The notes below the pieces were generated by a model, which did not search any database, had not been told where the DNA came from, and saw only the letters and a program-made list of their open reading frames with translations. Shown here in pieces: positions 30,645 through 60,440 of a DNA stretch of 64,000 bases. How positions within the stretch are numbered: the stretch's first letter is position 1; each line of letters starts with the position of its first letter. The stretch covers positions 10,029,501-10,093,500 of the forward strand of contig JAKNDB010000068.1 in assembly GCA_024305405.1 (NCBI GenBank), given 5' to 3'. Origin of the DNA: Dirofilaria immitis. Its lineage: Eukaryota; Nematoda; Chromadorea; Rhabditida; Onchocercidae. Both the position numbers and the translations under genes were made by a program.

Positions 30645-31521
30645 ATATGACGCAATCTGCAAAATTTTTGTCATTCAAATGAATGCCGTCATTCATATGG
30701 ATCATGAGAGGCACTCTCTAAGTTAGACATTAACTTTATCATTATTAGATGAATATAAAGAGTACCGCCATTTTTCTAAATCTTCAGTAAGCATTTAAGT
30801 AAAACAATTACAAATGCTGCAAAACCGAATAAATTTAGTTTTTTTTTACTGGACAGTTTAACAGCAGTACCGCCACATACTTTTCACGCAGCAGAACGTC
30901 TCATCCCCTATCTCTTCGTCACACACCACAATATCCCAAGCGACTTAAACAAGCCCACAGCAGCAAATCTCGCCACGCACTCCATTATCCCACAAAACTC
31001 TTCATAGCATGCAACGTCTATGCAATAGTCGTTTCTTGTAATTGCAATTGAATCAAGAAGTGGTATTGTTGACGTATCAGTGAAGAAATCTAGGTAGGAA
31101 ATAATTAAGTAAGTGAGATTAATGAAATTCAGTTTTAGTTTGAGCATGTTGTTTTATTATAATGGGATGATTTATAATTGATGGTACTTATTCGTATAAA
31201 TCATTGCATTTAAGTAAGTATCAAAACTGAACGGAAGTATATCAATCATCATTGCTCTCTCGCGTGGTGCAAGGAGAAGAGGTATGTCACAGTTGATCGA
31301 TGAGCTATTGGTATGATGGTATTTTCTTTTCCTCATAATTAAGAAATAAATAGCCAAACGATATAGCCGTGCTATTTCTACTAAAGGACGAAATTTTACT
31401 TCAAGCAGAACAAAGAGTAAGAAGTTGAAGAAGAGTTAAAGAATGAAAAGTAACTCTTGTTTACTGTCAAATTTGTTGAATCTATTTATTTTCAGGAATA
31501 CTTAGTCAACTTCATTGCATT
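30645..31521. other. Divergent intergenic stretch between RSRC2-like and msrB genes
   Basis: The likely shared promoter region for two genes reading away from each other. On the minus strand a less AT-rich open patch near 30908-31090 has an acceptor-like CCTACCTAG and a Cys-rich frame (DVACYEEFCGIMECVARF), but no partner exons were found. It could be an upstream exon or chance. Confidence 0.4.
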
Positions 31522-32337
31522 ATGGCTACAAGTTCAAAAGGTTTGTCAAGTTTTTGTGACTTATATAATATATCTTTTGCTAATGGTTACTTTAGTATAT
31601 GTCATTTTGACACATTTATTGTAGTAATAATCTTGATTAAGTATAGCTTACTTTTACCATTCCATACTTTAAAAATTTTGTTGAATATTGTAGGAAAAAG
31701 TGCAATGGATGCATTGGACAAGCAGGATCCACAGCAAGTTACATTAGAAGAATGGAAAAAGATTTTAAGTCCATTGGAATATAGTGTTGCTCGGGAGGGT
31801 GGTACCGAAAGACCGTTCTCAGGAAAATTTGATAAACATTTCGAGTCCGGACTATATGTCTGTCGATGTTGTGGAGTACAACTTTTCAAGTATATTTTTA
31901 TTTTTAAAAGTTTGATAACAGTTTTATTTAACTAAAAGTGAAATTTACTAGTTTAAATTTTAGATCAGACGACAAATTCGAATCAGGCTGCGGCTGGCCA
32001 GCTTTTTCAAAATCCGTGAATAATGATTTGAATATAATAAGGTTGAAAGATGTTTCAATGGGGATGGAGCGTGTTGAAATTCGATGTAAACAGGTGGATA
32101 TATCACTTCATAAAACATTTCAATAAGACCTGAAGCTTTATGTGGAACTATGATATTTATCCTTTTAAGTGGAGGAGGTGGTTCATTTGTTTTCACGAAA
32201 CCATTTTGAAATCCAAAACTTTCTGAATTAGCACCTTTCAGTGTAATGCTCATTTGGGCCATGTTTTCGATGATGGACCGAAAGAAACTGGTGAACGTTA
32301 TTGCATAAATAGTTGCTGTATTGATTTTCAAAAGTAA
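31522..32337 (+). CDS. msrB: Methionine-R-sulfoxide reductase B (SelR domain)
   Basis: Four exons: 31522-31540, 31694-31889, 31964-32093 and 32242-32337. All introns are GT-AG and all phases join, giving 146 residues. The enzyme reduces methionine-R-sulfoxide in proteins, repairing oxidative damage. Visible are [19 protein letters not shown], the zinc-binding pairs VCRCCG and [33 protein letters not shown] and a C-terminus rich in Cys (SCCIDFQK). The catalytic residue in RYCINS is cysteine, not selenocysteine. There is no obvious signal or mitochondrial leader, so a cytosolic form is likely. The length is normal for the family. The frame is intact throughout, unlike most neighbours. Confidence 0.96.
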
Positions 32338-35300
32338 TTTTGTTGAGTTGTCATTGAAGGAATCTGGCAATTAAATATATGGGAAAGACTATGGATATAA
32401 AACCTTGTAGTTGTAGGTATTTATTCTAAAAATTGTAGTTTTTATTCCTGTAAAACACTGTTTATTTTTGAAAATATAAAAATGTGTCTTTGTATATATA
32501 GCATTCTTACTAATTATTTAGTTAATTCCAGTTTAAATAGTGACAAAAAAATGGAAAATGAAATTTGTTGACCGCTTCCTGAACATCTGAAATGATCTTC
32601 TTGAAAAGAGATACCAAAAGTTGAAAAACATAATTTCCGCATCTTCACATATTGTATGTTTTCTCATAAATCCATCATCAAAGAAATTTTTGAATCATGG
32701 CTTTAAATAAAAAGCAAATGAAAAATTCATAAGTTCTCTGAATTCCTGTTGTTCTGGTTTCGAAAATTAAATTAAGGGTCATTAGTCCTGACATCAGTCG
32801 TAACATTTCAAAGGTTTTTATCTGAACATCGAATTTTTATAGTTCATTTTTGTTAGGAAATGTTGCTAGTATAATTTATCCTATCATTATTCTTGGAAAC
32901 AATTAGGAGTTCTATAAGCAACAGAAATTTAATTATTTCTATATTTATAATTTTTGGATCCGAATTGATATCACCTCATCATTTTAACACCTTTCTCAGT
33001 CTAACCTTTTATTTAAATGAAAAACAAAGTTGTATTGAATAGAATTATACTATTTCTTTTCATGTTTCAAAATGTGATAGAATTGGAGATTCTTTTCCAA
33101 ATTGCTTTATGAAATTATGAAAAAGAAAAAGAAATTTCCAGATGATGCAAGATTCTATTTTTTAACATAATTGTTACATTTTTTGAATTCAATGATTGCA
33201 GAGATCTGATAGAAATGAAAAGAAAACCGTAAGAATTTAATTTTTAAATTATTTCCATTTTTCTTTTTCCATCATAAATAGAAGAATTACATTTTCGAAA
33301 GAACAAGGAAGAGCAGGAAAAATAATTGAAGGAATTTGGTCCATTTTTATATCGTTCTTCAAACCGTAAGAATTTTCTGTGGCGTAATTAAAAATTGGAT
33401 TTTAGGCTATTTTGGGTTAAAAAAATTGAATTTTTTAAGAGGTAAAGTGCTAATCTTATTTTTTAATTATTGTCTTCGTTTTGAAAATTTCGAATTAAAA
33501 TTTGCAATCGAATCCAGCTATGAGGCTTAGATTAAGAAATTAGAAGAAAGCGCTTACGACGCTTTGAAAAGAAATGCATATAGTTGTAAATCTAATTATC
33601 ATCAGTTATTTCATAGGAGGCATCAGGAAAATCGAAATTGATTTTGTTGTCTTCTCAGTATCGAAATTGAACTTATTTTCTTCTCACTATATGACTTAGT
33701 TGATGTGTCATGCAAATCAAGCATTTCCTATTTCCTATTGCTTGTTAATCGTTGTTTCTGCAAATTTGTCAATTTAGTTTTCATTAAAATTTAAAATGCT
33801 TAATTCTAAGTTATAAAATGGCGTAATGTTTTATTTCTTAGTTGATGTCTGTTTTTTCTGTCTAACTCATCCGTAATATTGACATCCGTAACAAAATTTT
33901 AATGCAAATAAGATGCTTTGACATTGGTGAAAATCAAATGGCCAATTAATAATTTATAATATGAAAATGAGAAATAAAAAAATGATAAATATATCATTTT
34001 TGTTCGTTTTTCAAGTAAAAGAAACGTATTTTATAGATGACCAGGAAATTCTGTTTCAAAATTCAAATATGTCATTTTCTTAAAATATAAAAAAATTTAA
34101 AAAGAAAGAAAAATTATCAATTGGTAGTTTCAAAAGTTATAAATTGAACAACAATTCATTGGCTAAAACTATCAATGAATCCTTTTCTTTCCTTTTCCTT
34201 TCCCTTTTTTAAGCTATCAGTGAACGATCTCTCTCTCTTTTTTTTTACCAAATAGTGAATTTTTTTGAGCAAAAAGAAAAGTATCATTTCTATAGCCACT
34301 CTACATGATTATATCCTTATGACAATGTTAAAGGTCCATATAGAGGGAATCTTTATTTTATGCCTTATCATATTCTTTGATTGATTTTCCTTCTTCAGTT
34401 TCATTTCCGTACTTAAAATAAATCATCAATCCAATTTAATCGCAAAATTAATAACGAATTCAAAAATAATTGAAGATTATAATAACTCATATATTCTATT
34501 ACGATAACAACTGAGATGACTAAGCTTCTATTTGTATATATTCAATCTGATATCATCTCGATGATAAGCTCTCTTACTTTTATTCCTATACTTTTCTATT
34601 CTATCTACTAAGATAAAAGAACTCTCAATAAGCTACACCAAATTACCTACGTTTCTCTTGACACTTCATTGTCTCCTACGTCATCATCAAAAAGCGACTC
34701 GAAAACTTCTTCCATCAGATTAAGCATAAGTTATAAATCGTTTATTTCCATACATCTGCACTTTGGCTTATGTTTATTTCGCTTTTTGTCCTTTCTGTTG
34801 ATTATTTATAAGAAATAGTTTGAGTTATTAAAGTATTGTTAAAAGCATATCTACAATTTCTGAAACGATTTATTTCATTGAATTAACTTATCTATCCGTG
34901 AGAATGTAGCTAACTTGAAATTTGATCTCTGTAAAATTTAAATCATATTACAAAATCTGCAACACTTCCGGTTTTAGCATTATAAATGTTCAAAAAAATT
35001 ACTGGGAATATTTGCGAGAGCTATTTGAAAAAATTTGAGGATAGTTCAATAACATTTGAAGAAATATTATCTCAATTTCTAATTTGTCATGTTAACTGTA
35101 CAATTCCCCATTTCTTAAATTTTAGCATTTCCAAGACATTGTCTACGATTGGGCAATTGCAAAAAAATTATAACGATTGCACAGGATACATGATGGGCTT
35201 CAAATTTTTTTTGTTAAGGGAGTATGATAGACGAAATAAAACTATCCAGTCTAGCCTGAATAAAAGTAAATATGAAATTTTAACATAACTGCAATTAGAA

Positions 35301-38300
35301 TTCTTCTTGACAGTTCGATCGAAATACTTCGTTCGAGATTTGCAGTAGCAGTGGTAGTGAAATTTGACATTTTTAAACATATCAAGAAAGCGTCATCCAT
35401 GCTACGTTATTATCCTAGATTTACAACTATCTGTATCCAATATAAAATGAAATAATTTGGTGATAGTCATCTTTGCAACAATATCTTAAGTATGAAAGCG
35501 TTAGTAGCAAGTGATTCGTGAATTCTAAAAATTTTGGTGGCTTAGTATAGAAAATAGGAATAATATTAATAATGTATTATACATTACAAGTAGCAGTTCC
35601 AAGCAAAAAAAAAAATCTGTTAAATGCAAGTATAAAATGTGATTCCGATCTTGATGAATTCAAAAGTGATAGATCACCGCAAATCGACATGCACGTAACA
35701 AAATGTATTTCTCAGAAAAGAAATCGAAGAAAAGCGACTATCTGAAATGGCAGAAAGCAGATCATCTTTGTATAATTTTGATTCAATAATCTCATTAAAG
35801 TACTTTTTACCTGTTATCTCAGGTGCCTAAGTTGCACGAATGATTTGCAAAACGAATAGTTTAAATGAATCACTGGACTTTTTAGTCCGTGGTTGACTGC
35901 ATTGCACTGCAGTGAATTTATTAAAACCTAATGTGTATTTTTTTCATTTTTCGAGAATTTCAAAAATAAACTGGAAAGTATATATCGTCTAAATTTAATT
36001 CAAGATTTGACATACCTTACTTCCTTTCAATATATGTCATACGCATATTCATAAAGGTTGGAGAAATTAGTAATTACATTATAAACTGAATTCTTTATTA
36101 AAACTGAATAATTTCACAATTTTATTTTTAAAAATTCAAAATAAAGTTCCTGAAATGAGCAAATTCGATCCAGCTCGGAGAATATTCATATTTATTTAGC
36201 TGCAATTGCGATGTATTATCATTTTTATCGCTAAAAATATTATTCTAAAAATATAATTGTGACTGATTCTGAATAGAACAGAGTTTTTGACTGGCGTAAT
36301 TATCTCATAGTATTTAAACTTTCAGAAAAAGTACTATCAAACTATTCCATTTCAACTTTTCTTGTAAACATTAGTAAATTGCGCAGATTCTTCTTGGAGA
36401 TACTTTTATGCCCACTTCTGCAACAATTTATTCTTTCTCGTTAAACTTTCCCAAGACAATATTAAAATAAAAGTGCTGAATTGCTAATCATAACCAATAG
36501 AATTATGTGGAATTTCATTCATCACTGCTGCATGAAATTACATCAATTAAATCATAGCAATCATATTCATTTTTTATTCAAATTTATAATTTCAAATTGT
36601 TGGATTCATTCGATAAAAACAATGGACTGAAAATTGTAACCGTTGCTTATCTTTAATGTTTGGAACTTTAATAAACAAATAAGCAATTACTACTCGCTCA
36701 ACTAACTAAAAAGGCATTAATTAATATAATATGACATCAGTGAACATTTAATTAATTTGTATTAAAATTTTTTCATCACTTAACAAATAAGCTATTCTTG
36801 AAATCTGCGAGAAGAAAAATTGAAATCTGAATGCGAGAAAATGATAAAACTTGGAAGAAGTTAAAAATAATCTCCATAAATGAGTAAAGTCTTAAAACAT
36901 CAATGCATCACTCTTCCAAAATTTTTTCAGTTACAATCAACCTTTATCAAATAACAAAATTTAATCTTTTCTTCAAGTTGTAGCATAATTCCAAAATTCC
37001 AATCAGTGTAAATGTTGATGACATTTGAAAAAATGCATTTTGAAAATTGATTAATGGTACTTTTGCAATCCTTCTAGAAGTGATTACGATGAAATCGTCA
37101 GTCAAATTTCGTGAACAAATCATACAATATTAGCATGCATCTATTCCATTTTCTGTTTTTAATTCAAGTTCTCATTTTATAAGGTCAAAACACGTTGAAC
37201 CCTTCAGTGTATTCATCATATATGTATGCGTATCATTAAATGGATATATGTCGGACAAGTAAATCGCCATTTTCCAACAAACGATATGCTGCAATCAAGC
37301 AAGATATTCAAGGTAACAACTTTGCCTTCTGAATTTGACCTTTATTAAGAATGTGCTATCGGCACATTATGTCTGCTACTCTCCATTTGTAATGCTATAT
37401 CTTGCTTGACCAAAGGTACCTGTTGCAGTTCATGATCTTTATCTTCTCATTATTTTTCTTAAATTTCTTATATTTTGCATGCATTTATAAGAATAAATGA
37501 TGTCATAACTTTGTGGCAATAAATGATCCTAAACTTTGTAGAATCTTTGACAAAACTTATTCTTTTAATTATTGTTGTTGTTATTCTTTTTTGCTTTTCA
37601 ATAATGAATGAATAATTAACTCTTGGAATATACTCTGATCGTATCGCTCCAATTGAATAAATCTAAGATTAAAATTGCTATAATCAAATTTCTTCAAAAT
37701 ATCAGTTGTCTAGTTTGCAATGTTGCATATTTTCTATATTTTCCCGCTGAATCATCATAGTTTTGGACTGCAATTAATGAATATTTAAGATTGGCAAGAT
37801 TCAATATATGATTCCAATTACTTCCCGCATGATACTTTAGGATTTTTTTCTGAATTCTACGATTTTCTATAGAACAAATTTTGGGAAAAATTAAACAGAT
37901 AAGTTGATTTTATATGTCACAACTGACAGGATAATTTTTCTTTTATGAAATAATTATATTTAATTGAATGGTATTAAAATTTGCATAGGATAGGATAGTT
38001 TTAGAAAAATAAAGATTTGTTGAAGTGAAGAGATAGATAGAGTGAGGTACAATTGATTTTAGAAACAAGTCTAGAGAAGTATTGAAGAGAGGTAAAGAGA
38101 AGAAATACATGAAAGATGCTTTTCATCATGGATAAATATCAAGTTGTAATTTGCATCATTAGTTATCGCTTATACGTGATTTCATTTTTAATTAAAGTCA
38201 ATAATGTTTCGAAAACTAGGAAAGGAGATCATACTTTTGCTCCATTTGAGAAATGAGCACCATGTTTCTGGATCATGCTTTTCATCCCTTGGAGCTGTAG

Positions 38301-38743
38301 GATTTAGGTTCAGAGTAGAGATGAATTTTAAATTTATAAATTAGGGATCTGAAATAAATTAAAGCATCTGAATACAATCACTCTTTAAAAGCTCATTAAA
38401 TATTTTTATAATATGGTCTTCAAAATTTTATAACAGCGAAAGGGATTTTCAAGAAATGAATCATGCTTATGTTATGATATCGATTTATATCTCCAACTAA
38501 TAATTATAGGCTTAACTAACACAGTTGATTATAATCGAAAAACGACGATATTTGAAGATAATCTGTTTTAAATTTGTACGTGTTATTTAGAAGAGAAAGA
38601 AGATATGATATATATGAAGATAGAGGGATAGTAAATCAGAATGATTCTTACTTTCATCTCTATTCTATGTTTTATTTCTATACAACTTATGAAACAAAAG
38701 GAATCAGAATAAATTCTTCTGTATGCATGCATTCATGCATTTC

Positions 38744-38794
38744 TGCATTTCATTCATTCATTATATAGATAGATAGATGCATGAATGAAATGCA
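38744..38794. repeat. 14-base inverted repeat
   Basis: TGCATTTCATTCAT at 38744-38757 is matched by its exact reverse complement at 38781-38794, separated by a short spacer containing GATA repeats. It could form a stem-loop. Confidence 0.85.
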
Positions 38795-38806
38795 ATAATT
38801 ATGAAT

Positions 38807-38829
38807 AATTGAATATAGATTATATTCAA

Positions 38830-38831
<2 letters not shown>
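38807..38831. repeat. 11-base perfect palindromic hairpin
   Basis: AATTGAATATA (38807-38817) and TATATTCAATT (38821-38831) are exact reverse complements around a 3-base loop, directly before a CT microsatellite. Confidence 0.85.

Positions 38832-38832
<1 letters not shown>

Positions 38833-38868
<36 letters not shown>
38833..38868. repeat. (CT)18 microsatellite
   Basis: A perfect 36-base CT dinucleotide run. Confidence 0.97.
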
Positions 38869-38871
<3 letters not shown>

Positions 38872-40030
38872 CATAAATCGTCATTCCTTTTTTGTTTTTG
38901 TTTTTTCCTGAAATTATGTGAGATATTGTTGAACATTAGAGATTAGTTACAGTAACCAATTATCATCATTAGTTATCTATCATTTGTCTGCCGATATTGT
39001 TGTGCTTATTCTGTTGGTTAGCCTTATTCCAATTACCAGATTCATTTCTTTAGCCATTGTTTTACTTCTATTATATAATTCATCTTATCAATAATTTATA
39101 GCTAGAAGTTCCACCATTATCTTACACTTTGACTTATCATCTTTCATTCGTTACTTAGCAACAGTGAGTTACTGCTGAAAGTACGTTAAGCAAACTTTCA
39201 AAGTGAAATTTATCTGAAAGCTTTTTATTGTGAAGGATAATGATTAGTGATTTAGATTAATGCAACTAATACCTTTGTTTTTTATCAGATGTCAAACTTC
39301 ATGATGATGTCTGTGATCTCAGATTCTTTTTATATTATTAAAATATTTAATCGTTTGGTGCAATTTTTCTCCTTTGGTTTATGTCTTCTTCATGCGACTT
39401 CTTTACGAAGAATAAATGACATTCTATTATTGTCGACTTACCTGATTAAACGACCTTGATCCAATGCACATAAACAAATGATAAGCTCGTGGATTCTGAA
39501 ATGAATGATTAGATAATATATTAGATAACATCATACCTTCTAAAATAGTGGAAAAAATGGAAAACTTCGTGCAGAAGCACATAGTAATACTTTTTGTCGT
39601 GTACTGCTCTATATCTGTCACTTGTAACATGTAAAGATAGTGTCATTGACATTAATTTTAATCCATCTAGAATTAATTAGTTCAACAGAAAATCCGCCCA
39701 TCTATATTCATAGAGAGAGAGTTTCGAATAGTACAATAAACTATAGAAAAGATTCAGTCGTAAACTTCAATTATGAAGCTTAGGGCAAAAATGGACGAAG
39801 TTGTGATGATCACAAACTTTTAAATAATGAGCTGAATTTCCTGAAATGTCATGATCTGCTCTCTAAAGATTTTTGTGAAGCTTTTGGGGAAAATCACTTA
39901 CGCTAACGTTTAGCAAGTCAAAAATTTTGATGGTAAGACGTAAAATCACGATATGCTTTTAATAACTTAAAAAGAAAATAGTGTTTATGACTTCATAATA
40001 TTTATTATCGCTTAATGTCATTGCTTTCAG

Positions 40031-42470
40031 GACTGTTCCGTTACGCAAATTATGACGGAGAATGATATTACTAAAGGTCAGGCATCATTGTTTGCGGTTT
40101 TTTGTTTCATTGACTCTGCTGACAGGGATAATTTATTACATTCAGTACACGAAGAACCATACAGAAGAAGTAACTAAATATATTGCTGTGACCGACAAAT
40201 TTTCGAATATTACTTATAGCAATTTTCACTTGGTATGAATTTTTGAAATTTGAGAAACTTGGTTCTTTATCTGATAAGATAAAAATGAAGTCCGTCCATC
40301 TGTTTTCTTCCGAATTTATAAAATGCCATATGAGATAAGAGAGGTCTCTTATCTCATACACACTTTCGTCCTTCAGGAAAAAAAGAATTGCTTTATTTGA
40401 AGCAATTTTATCATTTATTTTGGCTTCCTGGTATCAATCCCAGCAAATACATTTTTGGTACATATGATAATTCGAAAAATCTACTAGCAATTGGAAACAT
40501 CATTATCTATCGAATGGTAAACTCATCAAATGAAGATTATGTGAGATTCGTGTATGATGAAGACCACCGAGCTGCTTATGGGTACATTTTTAGTAAATTA
40601 CGTTTACATTTTTTTCAGGCAGTTGAAATCTGCTAGCTTGTGGATTTGAAATAAATTCACAAGCTATGAGATCTTTGCAGATTTTATGAAATACTTTAGA
40701 ACTTGATAATATATCCAGAAAAATTGATAACAAAGAGATGAACATTGCTATAATTTCTTTAGAAAACAGACAAAAATTATTAGGATATGCAAAAGGAAAG
40801 AAAAAAGGAAAACAATAAAGGGACTAATGACAGTCGTAAATATTAAACTGTAAGTGGTAATTCTTGCAACATATTGGCAGTATATCTTCTGTTCTGGAAC
40901 TTATCTGAACATTGAACCGAAGGTAAAATAAGTAATCTTGGCAATTTTAAAAGGCTACGGGTTGAACAAGGTCTTTTTAGTCTGCACGCAGTTAAAAGCA
41001 TATATTCGAACGAGAAACATGGGTGCCAGTGAACAAGGAAGAATTTCTCCGGAAGTGGAGCAGTGGACGATTTCTCGATTGCATTAGATTGAATATTTCG
41101 ACTAGCTGGACTAAATCAGTGATTCCTCATAGTTATGTCAACAATATGGCTACATTTCGAGATTTTATCGAATCTTTTAAGGCGATACCGTTTCTTTTTG
41201 GCGGCACTCTTCTTGGTCTTTTTAAATTCATTTCTAATTATTCATGAGATTGGTTGAATTTCATTTCATATTTGTTTCTAGTGATAAATTGTTACTACAT
41301 TTAAAATCAGTTGTTGATGAAATTACGAAGTGAAGTTTTTTCAAAATTAATTTGTCTTTTTTTTCGTTTTGTTTTCCTTCTTTGCCATAAGAAATTATAA
41401 AAAGCCATTGCCGGTCGATAGTAAGGAAAATTATACTGCTTTATCTTTTGGAAAACCCTTTCATCCCGTCATTTTCATATCAGTTACTTATTTCAACAAA
41501 GAGAAAGTTACTAGGGCGAATTAATTAGGAATTTTAAGATTTATTCAATTTAATATAGTAATTTATTCAGGCTGGTACAGAGAATGTTCGTTTATCAAAG
41601 ATACTACAGATGTTGATATGGCAATGAAAATTACTTCCTTAGATTTAAGGATGTTGAAAAATATGGAGAAGTCGAATGATTTTAGACTTTTTGGATCCTC
41701 GGAAAAGTTTGCTCTGCTTTACGTAAACAAAATTACATTTATCATTCTTAAGAAAAAATAAATGGCTCTAACTTGTTAATTAATAATATGAAATCAAAAT
41801 TTTAACGCTTTATTAATTGTAATTGTATGTTCGCCAAAATGAGAAGTAAAATTCTATTCAGATTAACGATTCATTAGAAGTGAGCGTTTATTCGGCAAAT
41901 ATTAAAATAGATTTATTTTTCCTTTACGAAAATAAGGATTTCGCTTGGGTAGGTGGAATGATAGTCAGCAAAAGGAAGAAATTTCGATGGGTTTATCCAC
42001 CCATTTCACAGATTTGTACTGGAGACCTATTGGGAAGATTGTTTCATGTGCCTTGTAATGTTGAGGAAGTGCTGAAGGTATGTTTTTGAATTTCTCATCA
42101 AATGAAACCTAAGTCAGAGAAGAAGCAACTTAGATCAAGGATTATCATCAGCTGACCTTTGAAAAATGGCGTGAGCTCACTTTTTAATCCAGTATTGAGT
42201 GATTTCGATTTTAGTCTAATACTTCTCATTTTCAATTTTAAAATCAGTATAATTGATTTACGCTTTTTCTAATTTTTTATTATAGCTAACTGAATAAAAT
42301 CGAAAATATAGATGGATCTCCAAAAATTTCATTAACTTCAGGCGGATTATGGTGACTGGCGAATACCTTACCCAACAGCAAATTTTACCTGGTACAAAAC
42401 TCATAAAAATATCCATGAAGCTGGTTATTGGAGTGAGAATGAATGGAATGATACTTACAAAATATTCTAA
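40031..42470 (+). CDS. Fukutin/LicD-like nematode protein
   Basis: Exons: 40031-40076, 40377-40581, 40981-41215, 41571-41722, 41862-42077 and 42342-42470, at least 327 residues. The assignment rests on FLFGGTLLGWYRECSFI followed by DTTDVDMAMKI, the pattern of LicD/fukutin-type proteins (GG.LLGW.R and a metal-binding D.D), plus ISQICTGDLLGRLFHVPCNVEEVLKADYGDWRIPYP near the end. Related proteins are Golgi nucleotide-dependent sugar-phosphate or ribitol-phosphate transferases. The substrate here cannot be told. One base is missing at 41027-41031 (CAGTG where the frame needs CAGGTG or similar); with it restored, all exon phases sum to a whole number of codons. A signal anchor would be expected but the 5' exon was not found. 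The donor after exon 1 (GTCAGG) is weak. Confidence 0.75.
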
Positions 42471-59110
<16,640 letters not shown>

Positions 59111-59970
59111 TTTTTTGTTATTTTATTTTATGATGCTGTGTTCGCGTTTTCGAATAATGATTAAAATTGTCAGTTTTTTTTGTTTGTTTAAAAATTGAGT
59201 ATTTCTATTTTGACAGAAACAAGAGAAAGCTCGATCCATTTCCATTAATGTTTATTTTTAACTGTTCTTTCATGTTGTAACAGTTTTGTATATGCTGTTT
59301 GTTAGTACATTTTTTTGTAGAAACGAATTTTATAATGTCATATATTTATAAGTTGGTAATCATTTATTAACAATTTATTTGTAATATCTATATCCGTTGA
59401 ATGATACTTGTCGTTTTGTCTTTTAAACGAATAGGTAATATTATATAATGGGGCAAGGCTTGTTTTTTCTGCCTGTGCTCACGTATTTAACTTTATTTAT
59501 TAGCTTCTTTATGTCTGAAAGGCCATATGGACGCACCTTATCAGTTGCGATAGAACATGGGTAAAGATACCACATGCTGTTCTGGGAATATTTTCTGTTT
59601 GCCTTTTAACTATGCTTAAACATGATAAGGCATAACCTTTAATATTCAGTCATGTATGAAATGGTAAGAGATGCTTGGCTTGATGAATATGCGGCGGGAA
59701 ATCTAATAATTACCTTTTAAGGACTCTGTTTTTATTTTCTCCTTGCATCTCAACTTTTGGTTTTCTAAGTAATCAAACAGGGTAATGAGGTGATTTAAAA
59801 TTGAACCTGATCAAATTCAGCATTTTCTGTAAAGACTCTCTGATCATTAGGAAAAATTTCAGTAAATATTTTTATCTGCCTTCGGTTTAAATACTTAATA
59901 ATAATATTCGTGCGTAGACAAAATGTTTTATGTTAATAACACATCAGCAATCCTTTCTCAATGAAAAGTG

Positions 59971-60440
59971 ATGCAGGTAGACAGGTACAGCGTGGAACCC
60001 AAAAAGCCGATTCAAGCTTATGTAAGTTTTTCAATACGCTTTTTCTGATTTTCTCGAGAATGCTTCAGTAAAAATAAGTTTTCTGGATTTTCTCTTAGGC
60101 TTATTCAAAGCTATGGTGTATCATACATCTATTGTCGCGAATAAACGCGAAAAGGCTCCGTGATAAAAGAAAATGTAAAGATGCACAAGTGAATGTACTA
60201 GAATTTGTAGGTCAGGATGTTGTAAATCATATTAGTTATCAAACCTATGCGCTCCAAATAGAGGTCGTAGCTCTGGTGACCTCAGAACTGATTCCGAAGT
60301 GGCGCGAAGGGCTTACAATAACATCGTTTTCGCCAAATAATATCCACGAGGTCAGTAGGACGGGTGGTACGGTCGTACTGGATTTCGTTTTTCTTATTGT
60401 TTACGTTATTAACTTGTCATACCGAAATTTTAATCGTTGA
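59971..60440 (+). CDS. Unrecognised small two-exon gene
   Basis: Exon 1 is 59971-60021, with ATG in the context AGTGATGCAG, and it ends at a strong donor TTAT|GTAAGT. Exon 2 starts at 60099 after TCTCTTAG and stays open to TGA at 60438-60440. Both exons are in phase 0, giving about 130 residues: MQVDRYSVEPKKPIQAY, then a basic stretch (RINAKRLRDKRKCKDA), a mixed stretch (VNVLEFVGQDVVNHISY, VALVTSELIPKWREG) and a hydrophobic C-terminus (VVLDFVFLIVYVINLSY) that could be a membrane segment. A GAG|GTCAGT at 60352 could instead be a donor, which would give a different end. Base composition is less AT-rich than the surroundings. I recognise no family. It lies about 860 bases downstream of unc-51 on the same strand. 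Confidence 0.5.

Larger units (their letters stand above)
32338..40030. other. 7.7 kb AT-rich stretch without a recognised gene
   Basis: The left end is msrB 3' untranslated region. A 100-codon open frame at 34986-35288 is the longest in the stretch but resembles no family I know and has no splice support. A CT microsatellite and two small hairpins lie at 38744-38868. The right end should contain the missing 5' exon of the fukutin-like gene, possibly an ATG|GTAAGA just before 39935. Confidence 0.45.

Noticed and set aside
32242..32337. MsrB as a selenoprotein
   Set aside because: The catalytic position in RYCINS is a TGC cysteine codon and no in-frame TGA precedes the TAA stop.
34986..35288. 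100-codon open frame in the gene-free stretch
   Set aside because: No recognisable motif, AT-driven composition (K, N, F, I, S), no convincing splice partners; kept only as a remark in the gap entry.
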